Shown: one piece after another, positions 7,640 to 17,363 of the stretch
How positions within the stretch are numbered: position 1 is the stretch's first letter
Layout: each line of letters starts with the position of its first letter
Assembly (NCBI GenBank): GCA_011389885.1
Contig: JAABTK010000017.1
Location: forward strand, 1 to 64,000
Length of the DNA: 64,000 bases
DNA from: Gammaproteobacteria bacterium
GTDB taxonomy: Bacteria; Pseudomonadota; Gammaproteobacteria; Chromatiales; Chromatiaceae
Direction of reading: 5' to 3'
Program-made: the position numbers and the translations under genes
Notes under the pieces: model-generated
Database searches by the model: none
What the model saw: only the letters and a program-made list of their open reading frames with translations
What the model was told of the DNA's origin: nothing

Positions 7640-7844
7640 CCATCCTACTATCCGGGCCTATCCGTGTTTATCTGTGGTTCAAATTGGCGGTTGGCGCTCA
7701 GGCGAGCGAAGCCCCCAGCCCGGCTAAAGCCCCAACCCCCAAAACCCCTTTGCGCTCTCTGCGATCCTCTGCGGCCTCTGTGTTCCTAACGGGCGTTATT
7801 GACACGCAATTGCCCCCGCCTTTTCCGCCCTCTCGGGTCAAAGG

Positions 7845-9842
7845 TCAGCCCAGCAGGGCCTTGAGGTTGGCGAGGTGGGCGTTGCCGCGTTCCTTGATTT
7901 CTTCCTGGGAGCGCTGGGTCTTGGGGCCTTCCCAAATGAGGTCTTCTGCGGGCAGTTCGCTGAGGAAGCGGCTGGGTTCGCAGTGGATTTCTTCGCCGTA
8001 GCGTTTGCGTTTGGCGGCGTAGGTGATGGTCAGGCGCTTGCGGGCGCGGGTGATGCCGACGTAGGCTAGGCGGCGCTCTTCTTCGATGGTGTCTTGTTCG
8101 ATGCTAGAGCGGTGGGGCAGCAGTTCCTCTTCCATGCCGACCAGAAAGACATGGGGGAATTCCAGGCCCTTGGCCGAGTGCAGGGTCATGAGGTGGACTT
8201 GGTCGCTGCGGCCGCTGTCGTCTTCTTGGCGGTCGAGGATGTCTTGCAGCGAGAGGTGGTTGACCATTTCGGCCAGGCTGTCGCCGGTGTGCTCGCCCTG
8301 ATGCAGGCGTTCCAGCCATTGCACTAGGTCGTTGACGTTTTCCCAGCGCCGGGCGGCCACCTTGTCGCTGGAGGCCTTTTCGTGGAGCCAGCTCTCGTAG
8401 TCGGTTTCTTTGAGCAGGTCGCGCACGGTCTGCACCGGGTGGTCCTGCTCGGCCCGTTGGTGAAAGCGGCCGATCCAGCGGCCGAATTCGCGGATCTTTT
8501 CCAGCGGTCGGCCGCTCAGGGTTTGCTCCAGGCCCAGTTCGTCGCAGGCGGTGAGCAGGGAGATGTCGCGCCCGGTGGCGTAGGTGCCGAGTTTTTCCAG
8601 GGTGCTGGGGCCGATCTCGCGCCGCGGGGTGTTGACGACGCGCAGGAAGGCGGTGTCGTCGTCGGGGTTGGCCAGCAGGCGCAGGTAGCCCATGACATCC
8701 TTAATTTCGCTGCGCGAGAAGAACGATGTCCCGCCGCTCAGAAAATAGGGGATATTGTGTTCGCGCAGGGCGGTTTCGAAGGGCCTGGCCTGGTGGTTGC
8801 CGCGGTAGAGGATGGCGTAGTCGCCGTAGCGGGTGCTGTGGGTGAATCTGTGGTGGAGGATTTCGGACACCGCCTTTTCGGCCTCGTGGGCCTCGCCGCG
8901 GCATTGGATCACCCGAATGGGGTCGCCCGCGCCGAGGTCGCTCCAGAGCCTTTTTTCAAAGATGTGGGGGTTGTTGGCGATCAGGCGGTTGGCGCTGCGC
9001 AGGATGCGGCCGGTGGAGCGGTAGTTCTGCTCCAGCTTGATCAGTTGCAGGCGCGGAAAGTCGTCTTGCAGGCGGGCCAGGTTCTCGGGCCTGGCCCCGC
9101 GCCAGGCGTAGATGGATTGGTCGTCGTCGCCCACCACGGTGAGGGCGTGGCGCACGCCCACCAGTTGCTTGACCAGTTCGTATTGGGTGATGTTGGTGTC
9201 CTGGTATTCGTCCACCAGTAGGTAGCGAATGCGGTTCTGCCAGTGTTCGCGGGCCTCGGGGTTGGCGCGAAAGTGCTGCACCGGCAGCAGGATCAGGTCG
9301 TCGAAGTCGACCGCGTTGTAGGCCTTGAGTGAGCGTTGGTATTCGGTGTAGAGCCGGGCGGCGCGCTGTTCGCGCGGGTCGGCGGCCTGGGCCAGGGCCT
9401 GCTCGGGGGTGAGCAGGTCGTTTTTCCAGCCCGAGAGGGTCCATTGCAGCAGCCGCGGCTCGTCGTTGCCCTCCATGGCCAGCTCGCGGATCAGGCCTTC
9501 GCTGTCCTGGGCGTCGAAGATGCTGAAGCCGGGCTTGTAGCCCATGGCCTTGCATTCGCGGCGCAGGATGTTCAGGCCCAAGGTGTGGAAGGTGGAGATG
9601 GCCAGGCCGCGGCCGTCTTTCTTGCCTAAAAGGCCGCCCACGCGCTCTTTCATTTCGCGCGCGGCCTTGTTGGTGAAGGTGACGGCGGTGATGTGGCGCG
9701 GCGTCAGGCCGCCCTGGCGGATCAGCCAGGCGATTTTTTGGGTAATCACCCGGGTCTTGCCGGAGCCTGCGCCGGCGAGCACCAGCAGCGGGCTGTCGAG
9801 GTGGCGCACGGCCTGTTGTTGTCGGGGGTTGAGGTCGGACAT
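7845..9842 (-). CDS. rep: ATP-dependent DNA helicase Rep
   Basis: 665 residues, superfamily 1A 3'-5' helicase that helps replication forks pass protein barriers. The start MSDLNPRQQQAVRHLDSPLL is Rep-like rather than UvrD-like. Motifs: Walker A AGAGSGKTRVI (about residue 21), VDEYQDTN, GDDDQSIYAWRGA, EQNYRSTGRI, LMTLHSAKGLEFPHVFLVG and VGITRARKRL. Length is normal. It is divergent from the LOG-family gene, with about 110 bp between the starts. Confidence 0.96.
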   Translation of the reverse strand: MSDLNPRQQQAVRHLDSPLLVLAGAGSGKTRVITQKIAWLIRQGGLTPRHITAVTFTNKAAREMKERVGGLLGKKDGRGLAISTFHTLGLNILRRECKAMGYKPGFSIFDAQDSEGLIRELAMEGNDEPRLLQWTLSGWKNDLLTPEQALAQAADPREQRAARLYTEYQRSLKAYNAVDFDDLILLPVQHFRANPEAREHWQNRIRYLLVDEYQDTNITQYELVKQLVGVRHALTVVGDDDQSIYAWRGARPENLARLQDDFPRLQLIKLEQNYRSTGRILRSANRLIANNPHIFEKRLWSDLGAGDPIRVIQCRGEAHEAEKAVSEILHHRFTHSTRYGDYAILYRGNHQARPFETALREHNIPYFLSGGTSFFSRSEIKDVMGYLRLLANPDDDTAFLRVVNTPRREIGPSTLEKLGTYATGRDISLLTACDELGLEQTLSGRPLEKIREFGRWIGRFHQRAEQDHPVQTVRDLLKETDYESWLHEKASSDKVAARRWENVNDLVQWLERLHQGEHTGDSLAEMVNHLSLQDILDRQEDDSGRSDQVHLMTLHSAKGLEFPHVFLVGMEEELLPHRSSIEQDTIEEERRLAYVGITRARKRLTITYAAKRKRYGEEIHCEPSRFLSELPAEDLIWEGPKTQRSQEEIKERGNAHLANLKALLG

Positions 9843-9951
9843 CGGTGCTACAGTGGGTAGTGGGGGCGGCGTGGCGCGGATCGGGGCGCGCGGCCGGGAG
9901 CGAATGCGGTATTATGCGCCATTTATGAACCTCGATACAGCAGGAGCCCCG

Positions 9952-10671
9952 ATGCTCGGTCGCAATCAGTCTTTCGGACGCAGCTTTTCCCTCGATGACC
10001 AGTCGCCCAGCGAGTCCTGGCGGGTGTTTCAGATTATGTCGGAGTTCGTGCAGGGCTTCGAGACCATGGCCGCCATCTGGCCCTCGGTGAGCCTCTTCGG
10101 TTCGGCGCGCACGCCGCGGGATCATCCCAACTACCAGCGCGCCGAGGACATTGCGCGGCTGCTGTCCGACAGCGGTTTTGCGGTGGTCAGCGGCGGCGGC
10201 CCCGGCATTATGGAGGCGGTGAACAAGGGCGGCTTCGAGGGGCGCGGCCCCAGCGTGGGGCTGAACATTCAACTGCCCCACGAGCAGCGGGCCAACGCCT
10301 ACCAGGACGTGGAGCTGAACTTTAAGCACTTTTTCTCGCGCAAGGTGATGTTCGTTAAATACGCCTCGGCCTATGTGGTTTTGCCGGGCGGCTTCGGCAC
10401 CCTGGATGAAATGGTGGAGATCCTGACCCTGATCCAGACCGGCAAGACGCGCAAGATCCCGGTGATTTTGGTGGATCGGCCGTTTTGGACCGGGCTGCTC
10501 GACTGGTTCCGCGACCAACTGGCGGGCGGCGGCATGATTGCGCCCGAGGACCTGGAGCTGATGAGCATCCACGACGACCCGCAAGCCGTGGTGGATGCCA
10601 TTTTCGCCCACTACGCGGATCGCCAGTTGGGATTATCGGCGCGGGAGAAGGAAATCTTGATGCAACTGTAA
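9952..10671 (+). CDS. LOG-family protein (TIGR00730 type)
   Basis: 239 residues with a Rossmann-like fold. It has the family motifs SGGGPGIMEAVNKGG and PGGFGTLDEMVE (the PGGxGTxxE phosphate/ribose site). Plant and some bacterial members release cytokinin from its nucleoside monophosphate; others split nucleotides such as AMP, so the substrate here is open. ATG 9952 has CAGGAG upstream; an earlier ATG at 9925 is possible. TATTAT at 9910-9915 is a candidate -10. Confidence 0.92.
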   Translation: MLGRNQSFGRSFSLDDQSPSESWRVFQIMSEFVQGFETMAAIWPSVSLFGSARTPRDHPNYQRAEDIARLLSDSGFAVVSGGGPGIMEAVNKGGFEGRGPSVGLNIQLPHEQRANAYQDVELNFKHFFSRKVMFVKYASAYVVLPGGFGTLDEMVEILTLIQTGKTRKIPVILVDRPFWTGLLDWFRDQLAGGGMIAPEDLELMSIHDDPQAVVDAIFAHYADRQLGLSAREKEILMQL

Positions 10672-10781
10672 TAAGATTAACCACAGGCCGGCGCCGGGGC
10701 CGATCAGAGAACGGGTCGAGCCTCCGGCGCAATCCGCCCGCGAGCGGTTCGGCGTCTATCTACGCGACCTAAGGAGCACCC

Positions 10782-11117
10782 ATGAAAAAGACTCTGTTCG
10801 GCCTGAGCCTGCTATGCCTGTGCGGCCTGACCCAGGCCCAAGACGCGGCCGAGCGGCTGCCCGCGCCGCAGCCGCCGCCATTGCCGCCTGCGGTGGAGAG
10901 CGGCGAAAGCCTGGAGCCCGAGGTGACCATCTCTCAAGACCAGCGCGGCACCGTGCAGCAGTACAGCGTCAACGGCCAGGTGTACATGATTAAGGTGATC
11001 CCCCAGGCGGGTCCGCCTTATTATCTGGTGGATACCAACGGCGACGGCGTGGTGGATGCGCGGGAGGACGACATCTATAACGTCTCGGTGCAGCAGTGGG
11101 TGTTGTTCTCCTGGTGA
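10782..11117 (+). CDS. DUF2782 domain secreted protein
   Basis: 111 residues. Signal peptide MKKTLFGLSLLCLCGLTQA, a Pro-rich stretch, then the DUF2782 core with VTISQDQRGTVQQYSVNGQ, YMIKVIP and the C-terminal DTNGDGVVDAREDDIYNVS. The function is unknown; the DxDGDG-like loop could bind calcium (inference). An AAGGAG ribosome site precedes the ATG. Confidence 0.88.
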   Translation: MKKTLFGLSLLCLCGLTQAQDAAERLPAPQPPPLPPAVESGESLEPEVTISQDQRGTVQQYSVNGQVYMIKVIPQAGPPYYLVDTNGDGVVDAREDDIYNVSVQQWVLFSW

Positions 11118-11126
11118 TCGGTCGCC

Positions 11127-11144
11127 CCTTCATCAAGCTGTAAC
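11127..11144 (+). promoter_or_regulatory. Candidate Pho box upstream of phoB
   Basis: CCTTCAT-CAAG-CTGTAAC: two 7-bp half-sites with an 11-bp period, each matching CTGTCAT at 5 of 7 positions. A TTAATA -10-like hexamer starts 11 bp downstream (11156-11161), the usual geometry of PhoB-activated promoters. This suggests autoregulation. Confidence 0.55.
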
Positions 11145-11198
11145 AGGGGCGCGGCTTAATAGGCGACTGGTTTCGATACGCAAAATGAAGGGGCTACG

Positions 11199-11894
11199 AT
11201 GACGGCGAGGATCCTCGTTGTAGAGGACGAGCAACCGGTCAGAGACATGATCTGCTTCGTGCTCAAACAGGCTGGTTTTGTTACCAGCGAGGCGGAAGAC
11301 GCCGCGGCCGCGCGCCAGCGCTTGAGCGATGCGCCGTCCGATTTGATCCTAATGGACTGGATGCTGCCAGGGGAGACCAGCGGCGTCGAGCTGACCCGAG
11401 AACTCAAGCAGGACGATCTCACCCGCGACATCCCGGTGATCATGCTCACCGCCCGCGGCGAGGAGGACGACAAGATCCGCGGCCTCGAAGGCGGGGCCGA
11501 CGACTACGTCACCAAGCCGTTCTCGCCGCGTGAGCTGCTGGCGCGGATTAAGGTCGTGCTGCGGCGCGTAGCCCCCCATGCCACCGAGGCGGTGGTGGAG
11601 GCGGGCGCGCTCAAGCTCGACCCGTCCTCCCATCGGGTCTCGGTCAACGATCAGGAGGTGGAACTCGGCCCCACCGAGTTCCGTCTGCTGCACTTCTTCA
11701 TGACCCACAAAGACAAGGTCTACAGCCGCTCGCGGCTGCTCGACAAGGTGTGGGGCACCAACGTCTTCATCGAGGAGCGCACCGTGGATGTCCACATCCG
11801 GCGCCTGCGCAAGGCCCTGGAGCCTTTCGAGGTCGATAGCCTGGTGCAGACCGTAAGGGGCGCGGGTTACCGCTTTTCCGAACAGATTCGATGA
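11199..11894 (+). CDS. phoB: Phosphate regulon response regulator PhoB
   Basis: 231 residues. A receiver domain (1-120) has the phospho-acceptor Asp in [10 protein letters not shown] and Lys in [12 protein letters not shown] winged-helix DNA-binding domain (about 135-230) carries [37 protein letters not shown] and VRGAGYRF. All match the PhoB subfamily. It overlaps phoR by four bases, and the pst genes begin about 3 kb away. Confidence 0.96.
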   Translation: MTARILVVEDEQPVRDMICFVLKQAGFVTSEAEDAAAARQRLSDAPSDLILMDWMLPGETSGVELTRELKQDDLTRDIPVIMLTARGEEDDKIRGLEGGADDYVTKPFSPRELLARIKVVLRRVAPHATEAVVEAGALKLDPSSHRVSVNDQEVELGPTEFRLLHFFMTHKDKVYSRSRLLDKVWGTNVFIEERTVDVHIRRLRKALEPFEVDSLVQTVRGAGYRFSEQIR

Positions 11895-13186
11895 GCCTCA
11901 ACCCGGCCTGGGAGCGGGAGCTTACCGTAGTCGCGGTGGTCGCCGTCTGGCTCGTGGCGCTGGGCTTTTGGAGCGGCTATCCGCTGCAAGTCCTGCTCGG
12001 GGCGTTGGCGCTCTACTTGGTCTGGACCCTATTTCAGCTCTACCGTTTCGCCCGCTGGCTCCAGCGCCCCAAGCATAACCCGCAGCCGGCGAATATCGGC
12101 TTTTGGCATACCCTGCGCTGGGAGGCCGATCAACTGCGCGAGCGCAGCAGAAAGCGCAAGAAAAAGCTCAGTCGCATGTTGAGCGGTTTTCAAGAATCCA
12201 CCAGCGCCCTGCCGGACGCCACCGTAGTGCTCGGCGAGGGCGGCGAGATGGAGTGGTGGAACGGCGTGGCGGACCAGGTGCTGGGGCTCGATCGCAAGAC
12301 CGACCGCGCGCGGCGCTTGGACGAGGTGATTACCGACCCCATCTTCCGCAGCTACCTCGAAGCGGGAGACTACGCCCGCCCGCTGCAAATGCCCGCCCCG
12401 GTGGATGACACGGTGACGCTGGAGGTGCGCATCGTGCCCTACGGCAAGGGCAAGCGGCTGCTCCAGGCGCGCGACATCTCCCGCTTGCAACAGCTCGAAA
12501 CCGTGCGTCGCGATTTCGTGGCCAACGTCTCGCATGAAATGCGCACCCCGCTGACCGTGGTCTACGGCTACCTGGAGACCATGGCCGACGCCCCGGACCA
12601 GGGCCTGGAGCCCTGGGTTCCGGTGGTCCGCCAGATGCAGCAGCAGACCGGCCGCATGCAGCGCATCGTGGAGGACCTCTTGGTGCTCTCGCGGCTGGAA
12701 AATCAGGAAAGCCGCGACGGCCAGGAGGCGCTGGATGTGGCCAACCTGATGTCGGACCTGCGTGAAGAGGCCCTGGGCCTCTCCGGGGCCAAGCACCACA
12801 TCGAGATCAACGCCGAAGCCGGGCTGCGCCTACTGGGCAACAGCTCCGAGATCGAAAGCGCCTTTTCTAACCTGGTGTTTAACGCCGTGCGCTACACCCC
12901 CCCCGGCGGTGTCATCCGCATGCACTGGCGGCTGGTGGATCAGGCGCCCTGCTTCTCGGTGCAGGACACCGGCATCGGCATCGCGCCCCAACACATCCCC
13001 CGCCTGACCGAGCGCTTCTACCGCGTAGATGTGGGGCGCTCGCGCCAAAGCGGCGGCACCGGCCTCGGCCTCGCCATCGTCAAACACGCCCTGACCCGCC
13101 ACGACGGCTACCTGCGCATCGAAAGCGCCCCCGGCGAAGGCAGCACCTTCACCTGCTGCTTCCCGCGGGATCGGGTTTGTTTTTAG
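11891..13186 (+). CDS. phoR: Phosphate regulon sensor kinase PhoR
   Basis: 431 residues. N-terminal membrane segment(s) (about 10-50), a basic linker, a PAS domain (about 100-195), a HisKA domain with phospho-acceptor His in [18 protein letters not shown], and a catalytic domain with N box [20 protein letters not shown] and [14 protein letters not shown]. Length and layout match PhoR. Its stop codon abuts the heptamer array that follows. Confidence 0.95.
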   Translation: MSLNPAWERELTVVAVVAVWLVALGFWSGYPLQVLLGALALYLVWTLFQLYRFARWLQRPKHNPQPANIGFWHTLRWEADQLRERSRKRKKKLSRMLSGFQESTSALPDATVVLGEGGEMEWWNGVADQVLGLDRKTDRARRLDEVITDPIFRSYLEAGDYARPLQMPAPVDDTVTLEVRIVPYGKGKRLLQARDISRLQQLETVRRDFVANVSHEMRTPLTVVYGYLETMADAPDQGLEPWVPVVRQMQQQTGRMQRIVEDLLVLSRLENQESRDGQEALDVANLMSDLREEALGLSGAKHHIEINAEAGLRLLGNSSEIESAFSNLVFNAVRYTPPGGVIRMHWRLVDQAPCFSVQDTGIGIAPQHIPRLTERFYRVDVGRSRQSGGTGLGLAIVKHALTRHDGYLRIESAPGEGSTFTCCFPRDRVCF

Positions 13187-13284
13187 TGGTGAATGGTGAA
13201 TGGTGAATGGTGAATGGTGAATGGTGAATGGTGAATGGTGAATGGTGAATGGTGAATGGTGAATGGTGAATGGTGAGTGCTAGG
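13187..13284. repeat. Heptanucleotide tandem array (TGGTGAA)n
   Basis: Twelve perfect TGGTGAA units occupy 13187-13270, then TGGTGAG and TGCTAGG. The array starts on the base after the phoR stop codon. Confidence 0.98.
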
Positions 13285-14158
13285 TGCTTAGGCGAGTCAA
13301 GCCCAAAGCTGGCTAAAGCCTAAACCGCCCAACCCCCCCCACGGCGGTGTGCGCGCAAGCATTAAGCAGAGCTTGGTAACGCGTGCAACGAGCACAAAGC
13401 CGCATAGGATGTGCCGAGCGCAGCGAGGCGCATCGGCCAAGCGTTGCGGATGCCCCCAAGCCCGGCTAAAGCCTAAACCGCCCAAGCCCCCCCAACGGCG
13501 GTGTGCGCGCAAGCATTAGGCAGAGCTTGGTAACGCGTGCAACGAGCACAAAGCCGCATCAGCCGTCGGCGATTCGTGCGCTCAACGGGCTAGAAAAGGA
13601 ATTTAAACCACGAATAAACACGAATAAACACGAATAAACACGAATTTTTTCATCGCGGGTTCTCGGGGTCTTATTTCGCTTTGGCGCCCTTTGCGCCTCC
13701 TTGGCGGTCGGCCTTGGTCATCCTTCCGGCCACCGCTTGAGCTTGGCGGGCAAGCATTAAGCAGAGCTTGGTAACGCGTGCAACGAGCACAAAGCCGAAG
13801 CGATGCGCCTCGTTTCTCTCGGCACATCCTATACCATCCGGCTGACGCGAGGAGCGCGTAGGATGGGCAAAGGCGCTCCCCCGGTCATTGGCTTGGGTCG
13901 CGATCTAACAGCGCCGTGCCCATCACCGGCGCCTATGATGGTCGCGGCGCTGAAAGGTTGGCGGGTGTTTGAGGTTCTTCGGGGGCGCCTTTGTCCATCG
14001 GCTATCTGTGTCTATCCGTGTTTATCTGTGGTTCAACCTGGCGGTTGGCGCTTAGGCGAACGAAGCTCGATGAAGCCCCAGCCAGGCCGGGCCAAGGCCA
14101 CGGCCTGCAAGCGCGGTGGAGAACCGCTCCCAGGGGCGGGAGCGGTTGGTTTGTTGGC
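13285..14158. repeat. Intergenic repeat mosaic
   Basis: No gene. It contains three copies of a module of about 45 bp, GCAAGCATTAAGCAGAGCTT + GGTAACGCGTGCAACGAGCA + CAAAGCC (near 13356-13402, 13508-13554 and 13750-13796); halves of the GATGCGCC palindrome (13405-13440, 13795-13835); three AATAAACACG units at 13608-13645; and a TTTATCTGTGG module with GGCGCTTAGGCGAACGAAGC (14000-14070). Confidence 0.8.
14122..14147. terminator. Strong hairpin after the duplicated lipoprotein gene
   Basis: AACCGCTCCC-AGGGGC-GGGAGCGGTT is a perfect 10-bp stem just downstream of the minus-strand stop at 14159. There is no T run on the minus strand, so it may stabilise or process the mRNA rather than terminate it. 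Confidence 0.5.
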
Positions 14159-14689
14159 TTAGTAAGGGTTGGCCGCTAGGTAGCCGTCGATCACCTTGGC
14201 GTCGGTGGAGCGTATGGTCATGCCGTTCGGCCCGGCGCCGATACGGGTCACGACCTTGGCCGGCTCGCCCTGGGTTTTGAAGTCGGTATAAACCTTGGAG
14301 CCGGCCTCGAAAACCCACAGCCTGCCGTCATGCACCTCGGCTACATAGCTGGGTTTGGTGAGCAGGTAGCCGTCGATGATTTCTGCATCGGTGGAGCGCA
14401 CCGTCATCCGGTTGGGACCGGCGGCGATGCGGGTGACGACCTTGGCCGGTTCGCCCTGGGTCTTGAAGTCGTTATAGGCCTTTGAGTCCTTGTGGAACAC
14501 CCACAGGCGCCCGTCATGGACCTCGGTGATGTAACCGGGGCGATCATAGGAAGACGCGGCGGCGGCTACGGCCGGCGCGCCCTTGGCGGCTGCGTCGGAC
14601 TTGATCCGGGTATCGTCCTGGCCGGTGGTGCAGCCGGCGGCCAACAGGAGTGACGAGGCTATGGCGAGCCTCAAGCGGTAGTGGGACAT
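14159..14689 (-). CDS. Lipoprotein with two tandem copies of an unknown domain
   Basis: 176 residues. The lipobox LLLAAGC places the lipidated cysteine at residue 20. After an Ala-rich linker come two homologous units of about 57 residues (about 52-108 and 114-171). Each reads xVxEVHDGRLWVF, then a KxYxDFKTQGEPAKVVTRI segment, AGPN.MT(V/I)RSTDA and IDGYL. I do not recognise the family. It lies 58 bp after pstB on the same strand, so it may be the last gene of the pst operon and thus phosphate-regulated (inference). Confidence 0.85.
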   Translation of the reverse strand: MSHYRLRLAIASSLLLAAGCTTGQDDTRIKSDAAAKGAPAVAAAASSYDRPGYITEVHDGRLWVFHKDSKAYNDFKTQGEPAKVVTRIAAGPNRMTVRSTDAEIIDGYLLTKPSYVAEVHDGRLWVFEAGSKVYTDFKTQGEPAKVVTRIGAGPNGMTIRSTDAKVIDGYLAANPY

Positions 14690-14747
14690 GGGTTATTCCT
14701 CTTGGTTGGGTTAGTCGATCTGGGATTCGTCTATTCAGCGCCCGGGC

Positions 14748-15581
14748 TCAGCCAAAGCGACCGCTGATGTAATCGGATGTCTGCTTGAGTTTCGGGTTGG
14801 TGAACAGGGTCTCGGTGTGGCCGAATTCGATCAACCGTCCCAGGTACATAAAGGCCGTGTTGTCGGACACGCGCGCGGCCTGCTGCATGTTATGGGTGAC
14901 GATGACGATGGAGTACTGGCCCCTGAGTTCGTCGATCAGCTCCTCGATCTTCGCCGTGGCGATGGGGTCGAGCGCCGAGGCGGGCTCGTCCATCAGCAGC
15001 ACCTCGGGGTCTGAGGCGATGGCGCGGGCAATGCACAGGCGCTGCTGCTGGCCGCCGGACATGCTGAGGCCGCTCTCCTTGAGCCGGTCTTTGGTTTCTT
15101 CCCACAGGGCCGCGCCGCGCAGGGCGCGCTCGCAGGTGTCTTCGAGCACCGATTTATCGGTCACGCCATCCACCCGCAGCGGGTAGACCACGTTTTCGAA
15201 GATGGACATGGCGAAGGGGTTGGGTTTCTGAAACACCATGCCCATGCGCTTGCGCAGGGAGATGACGTCCACGCCCTTGCCATAGATGTCGCGCTCGTCC
15301 ACCGCCATGCGGCCGTCCACCCGCACCTCGTCGATGAGGTCGTTCATGCGGTTGATGCAGCGCAGCAGGGTGGATTTGCCGCAACCGGAGGGTCCGATAA
15401 GGGCCGTCACCAAGCCCCGGGGAACCTCCATGGTGATGTCGAACAGGGCCTGCACATCGTCGTACCACAGGTTGAAATTGCGGATATCCAGGATATCGCC
15501 CTGGTCGGATTTGGTGACGTGATAGGCCGTGGGGTTGAACTTCGGGGCCTCGTCAGGGGCCGCTTCAGCGGTTGCGTTCAT
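14748..15581 (-). CDS. pstB: Phosphate ABC transporter ATP-binding protein PstB
   Basis: 277 residues. Walker [22 protein letters not shown]-loop [11 protein letters not shown], signature [18 protein letters not shown], Walker [15 protein letters not shown]-loop [13 protein letters not shown], and the PstB-specific ending [10 protein letters not shown]. It powers high-affinity phosphate import. It follows pstA by 24 bp. phoU, which normally follows pstB, is not here but lies 6 kb away in the opposite orientation. Confidence 0.97.
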   Translation of the reverse strand: MNATAEAAPDEAPKFNPTAYHVTKSDQGDILDIRNFNLWYDDVQALFDITMEVPRGLVTALIGPSGCGKSTLLRCINRMNDLIDEVRVDGRMAVDERDIYGKGVDVISLRKRMGMVFQKPNPFAMSIFENVVYPLRVDGVTDKSVLEDTCERALRGAALWEETKDRLKESGLSMSGGQQQRLCIARAIASDPEVLLMDEPASALDPIATAKIEELIDELRGQYSIVIVTHNMQQAARVSDNTAFMYLGRLIEFGHTETLFTNPKLKQTSDYISGRFG

Positions 15582-15605
15582 GAAAATGCTCCAGTTTCTT
15601 CTGTC

Positions 15606-17351
15606 TTAGAAGGCGCTGCCCGCGAACCGTTTTTTCAGGCGGTTGCGGATGTAGATGGCCGATGCGTTCATCAATACGATGAGGGCGAGCAATAGCATGG
15701 TGGTGACATACACCATGGGCTTGCCGGCCTCGGAGTTGCGTGATTGAAAGCCCACATCGAAGATGTGAAAGCCCAGGTGCATGAAGCTCCGCTCCAGGTG
15801 GACATAAGGAAAGAAGCCATCCACCGGCAGCTCGGGGGCCAACTTGACCACGCCCACCAGCATCAAGGGCGCGACCTCGCCGGCGCCCCGCGCCATGGCC
15901 AGGATAAGGCCGGTCATAATGCCCGGCATGGCCCGCGGCAGCACCACGCGCCGCAGCGTTTGCCAGGTGGAGGCGCCGCAGGCGAGCGAGCCCTCGCGCA
16001 TGGAGCGCGGCACCGCAGACAGGGCCTCCTCGCTGGCGACGATCACCACCGGCACCGTCAGCAGGGCCAGGGTCAGGGACGCCCATAGAATGCCGCCGGT
16101 GCCGAAGGTGGGGCTGGGCAGGCGTTCGGGGTAGAATAGCGCGTCGATGCCGCCGCCCAGGGTGTAGGCGAAAAAGCCGAGCCCGAACACGCCATAGACG
16201 ATGGACGGCACCCCGGCCAGGTTGTTTACCGAGATGCGCACGATCGACACCAAGCGCCCCTGCTTGGCGTACTCGCGCAGATACAGGGCGGTGATCACCC
16301 CCAGCGGGGCCACGAACACCACCATAATCAGGGTCATGGCCACGGTGCCGAAGATCGCCGGCAGCACGCCGCCCTCGGTGTTGGCCTCGCGCGGCTCGCT
16401 GGTCAGGAACTCGCCCCAGCGCGAGAAATAGACCGCCGCCTTGCCGAAGGGGGAGAGGTCATTGGCCGGGTAGAAGCGCACGATCTCCGACAGCGGCAGC
16501 TCCTTTTGCTCGCCGCCGATCTCCTCCAGCGTGATGCGATAGCGCCGATCGGTTTCTTTAATGGCCTCGGCGCGCGCGGCCAGTTGCTCGTACTCCCGTT
16601 GGAGTTCGGTGATTTGTTGCTCGGTCTCCCGCTCGGCCTGCCGGTATTCGCCGCTGTCCCGGCCATGGTCGAGGGCGACGCGCTTGAGGTCCAGGCGCGC
16701 CTGTTCCATGTAATAGTTGACCTCGCCGATCTCGTCGCGCTCGATGTGGCGAATCTCTTCGAAGCGTTCCCGCGCCGCCTCTTGCTGCTCTTGAATGGCC
16801 GCGCGGTCATAATCGGAAAGATTGCGCGATTCACCGTCCAGCACGAGCCCGGCGATGCGCCCTATGAACACGCCCCACTCCTGGCGCTCGAACAGATACA
16901 TGCCCGGCGGGGTTTCAACCTTTGCGATTTCAAAATCCGAAACCCAGCGGAAATCTTCGTTGTACAGGTCATAGTTGCCTGTGCGATAGAGCACGCGATG
17001 GGCGAAGCCGACGTTGGAGTCGATGATCTCGCGGTCCTGTTCGGTCAGCCTTTCGAGCAGCCCGTCCCCGGGCTTGAAGACATTATCTCGGGTTGGCTCG
17101 CCAGCCACCACAGTGCCGCTATTGAGCGTCACCACCTCAATGGGCTTGGGCCAAAAGGTGGCAATGCCGTTCCAGAAGATTAGGACCAAGAACCCCACCA
17201 CCAGCAGGATGCCCAGGGCCAGCGCCCCGCCGAGCCCCCACAGGAACGGCTCGCCGGTGGCCGTCAGGTCGGTGGTGTAGCGCCGCGAGGCCGCGTTCAT
17301 GCCCGGCTTCGGCTCGGCGTGATTCGAGGTGGTTTCCGTGTTAGTAGACAT
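15606..17351 (-). CDS. pstA: Phosphate ABC transporter permease PstA, N-terminally extended
   Basis: 581 residues, about twice the short PstA form. One membrane segment (about 37-62) is followed by an extracytoplasmic region of about 250 residues with a coiled coil (about 195-265, ERDEIGEVNYYMEQ onward). The canonical permease then begins with segments near 335-360 and 375-395 and carries the EAA loop EEALSAVPRSMREGSLACGA. Long PstA proteins exist in other Gammaproteobacteria. Only 12 bp separate it from pstC. Confidence 0.94.
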   Translation of the reverse strand: MSTNTETTSNHAEPKPGMNAASRRYTTDLTATGEPFLWGLGGALALGILLVVGFLVLIFWNGIATFWPKPIEVVTLNSGTVVAGEPTRDNVFKPGDGLLERLTEQDREIIDSNVGFAHRVLYRTGNYDLYNEDFRWVSDFEIAKVETPPGMYLFERQEWGVFIGRIAGLVLDGESRNLSDYDRAAIQEQQEAARERFEEIRHIERDEIGEVNYYMEQARLDLKRVALDHGRDSGEYRQAERETEQQITELQREYEQLAARAEAIKETDRRYRITLEEIGGEQKELPLSEIVRFYPANDLSPFGKAAVYFSRWGEFLTSEPREANTEGGVLPAIFGTVAMTLIMVVFVAPLGVITALYLREYAKQGRLVSIVRISVNNLAGVPSIVYGVFGLGFFAYTLGGGIDALFYPERLPSPTFGTGGILWASLTLALLTVPVVIVASEEALSAVPRSMREGSLACGASTWQTLRRVVLPRAMPGIMTGLILAMARGAGEVAPLMLVGVVKLAPELPVDGFFPYVHLERSFMHLGFHIFDVGFQSRNSEAGKPMVYVTTMLLLALIVLMNASAIYIRNRLKKRFAGSAF

Positions 17352-17363
17352 GTAACGGGGCCC

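Larger units (their letters stand above)
6858..7844. repeat. Repeat-dense intergenic region, about 1 kb
   Basis: No gene. In order: an inverted-repeat-like stretch around GTCAAACGCGAGTTTGAC; a CCGTGTTTATCTGTGG module (7008-7098) with three 10-bp TATCCGTGTT units; a near-identical 184-bp direct duplication (7088-7271 and 7456-7639); a GGACGCAAA/GGGGCGCAAA tract (7275-7325); two hairpins of the CCCACGCG...CGCGTGGG type; a second TTTATCTGTGG copy (7650-7725); and a partial inverted GCAGAGG module (7748-7800). Confidence 0.8.

Noticed and set aside
8382-9221. Long plus-strand ORF inside rep
   Set aside because: Antisense shadow of the helicase gene, driven by high GC at third positions.
14122-14147. 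Attenuator for the lipoprotein gene
   Set aside because: The hairpin lies after the stop codon and lacks a T run, so it cannot attenuate that gene; kept as a 3' hairpin.
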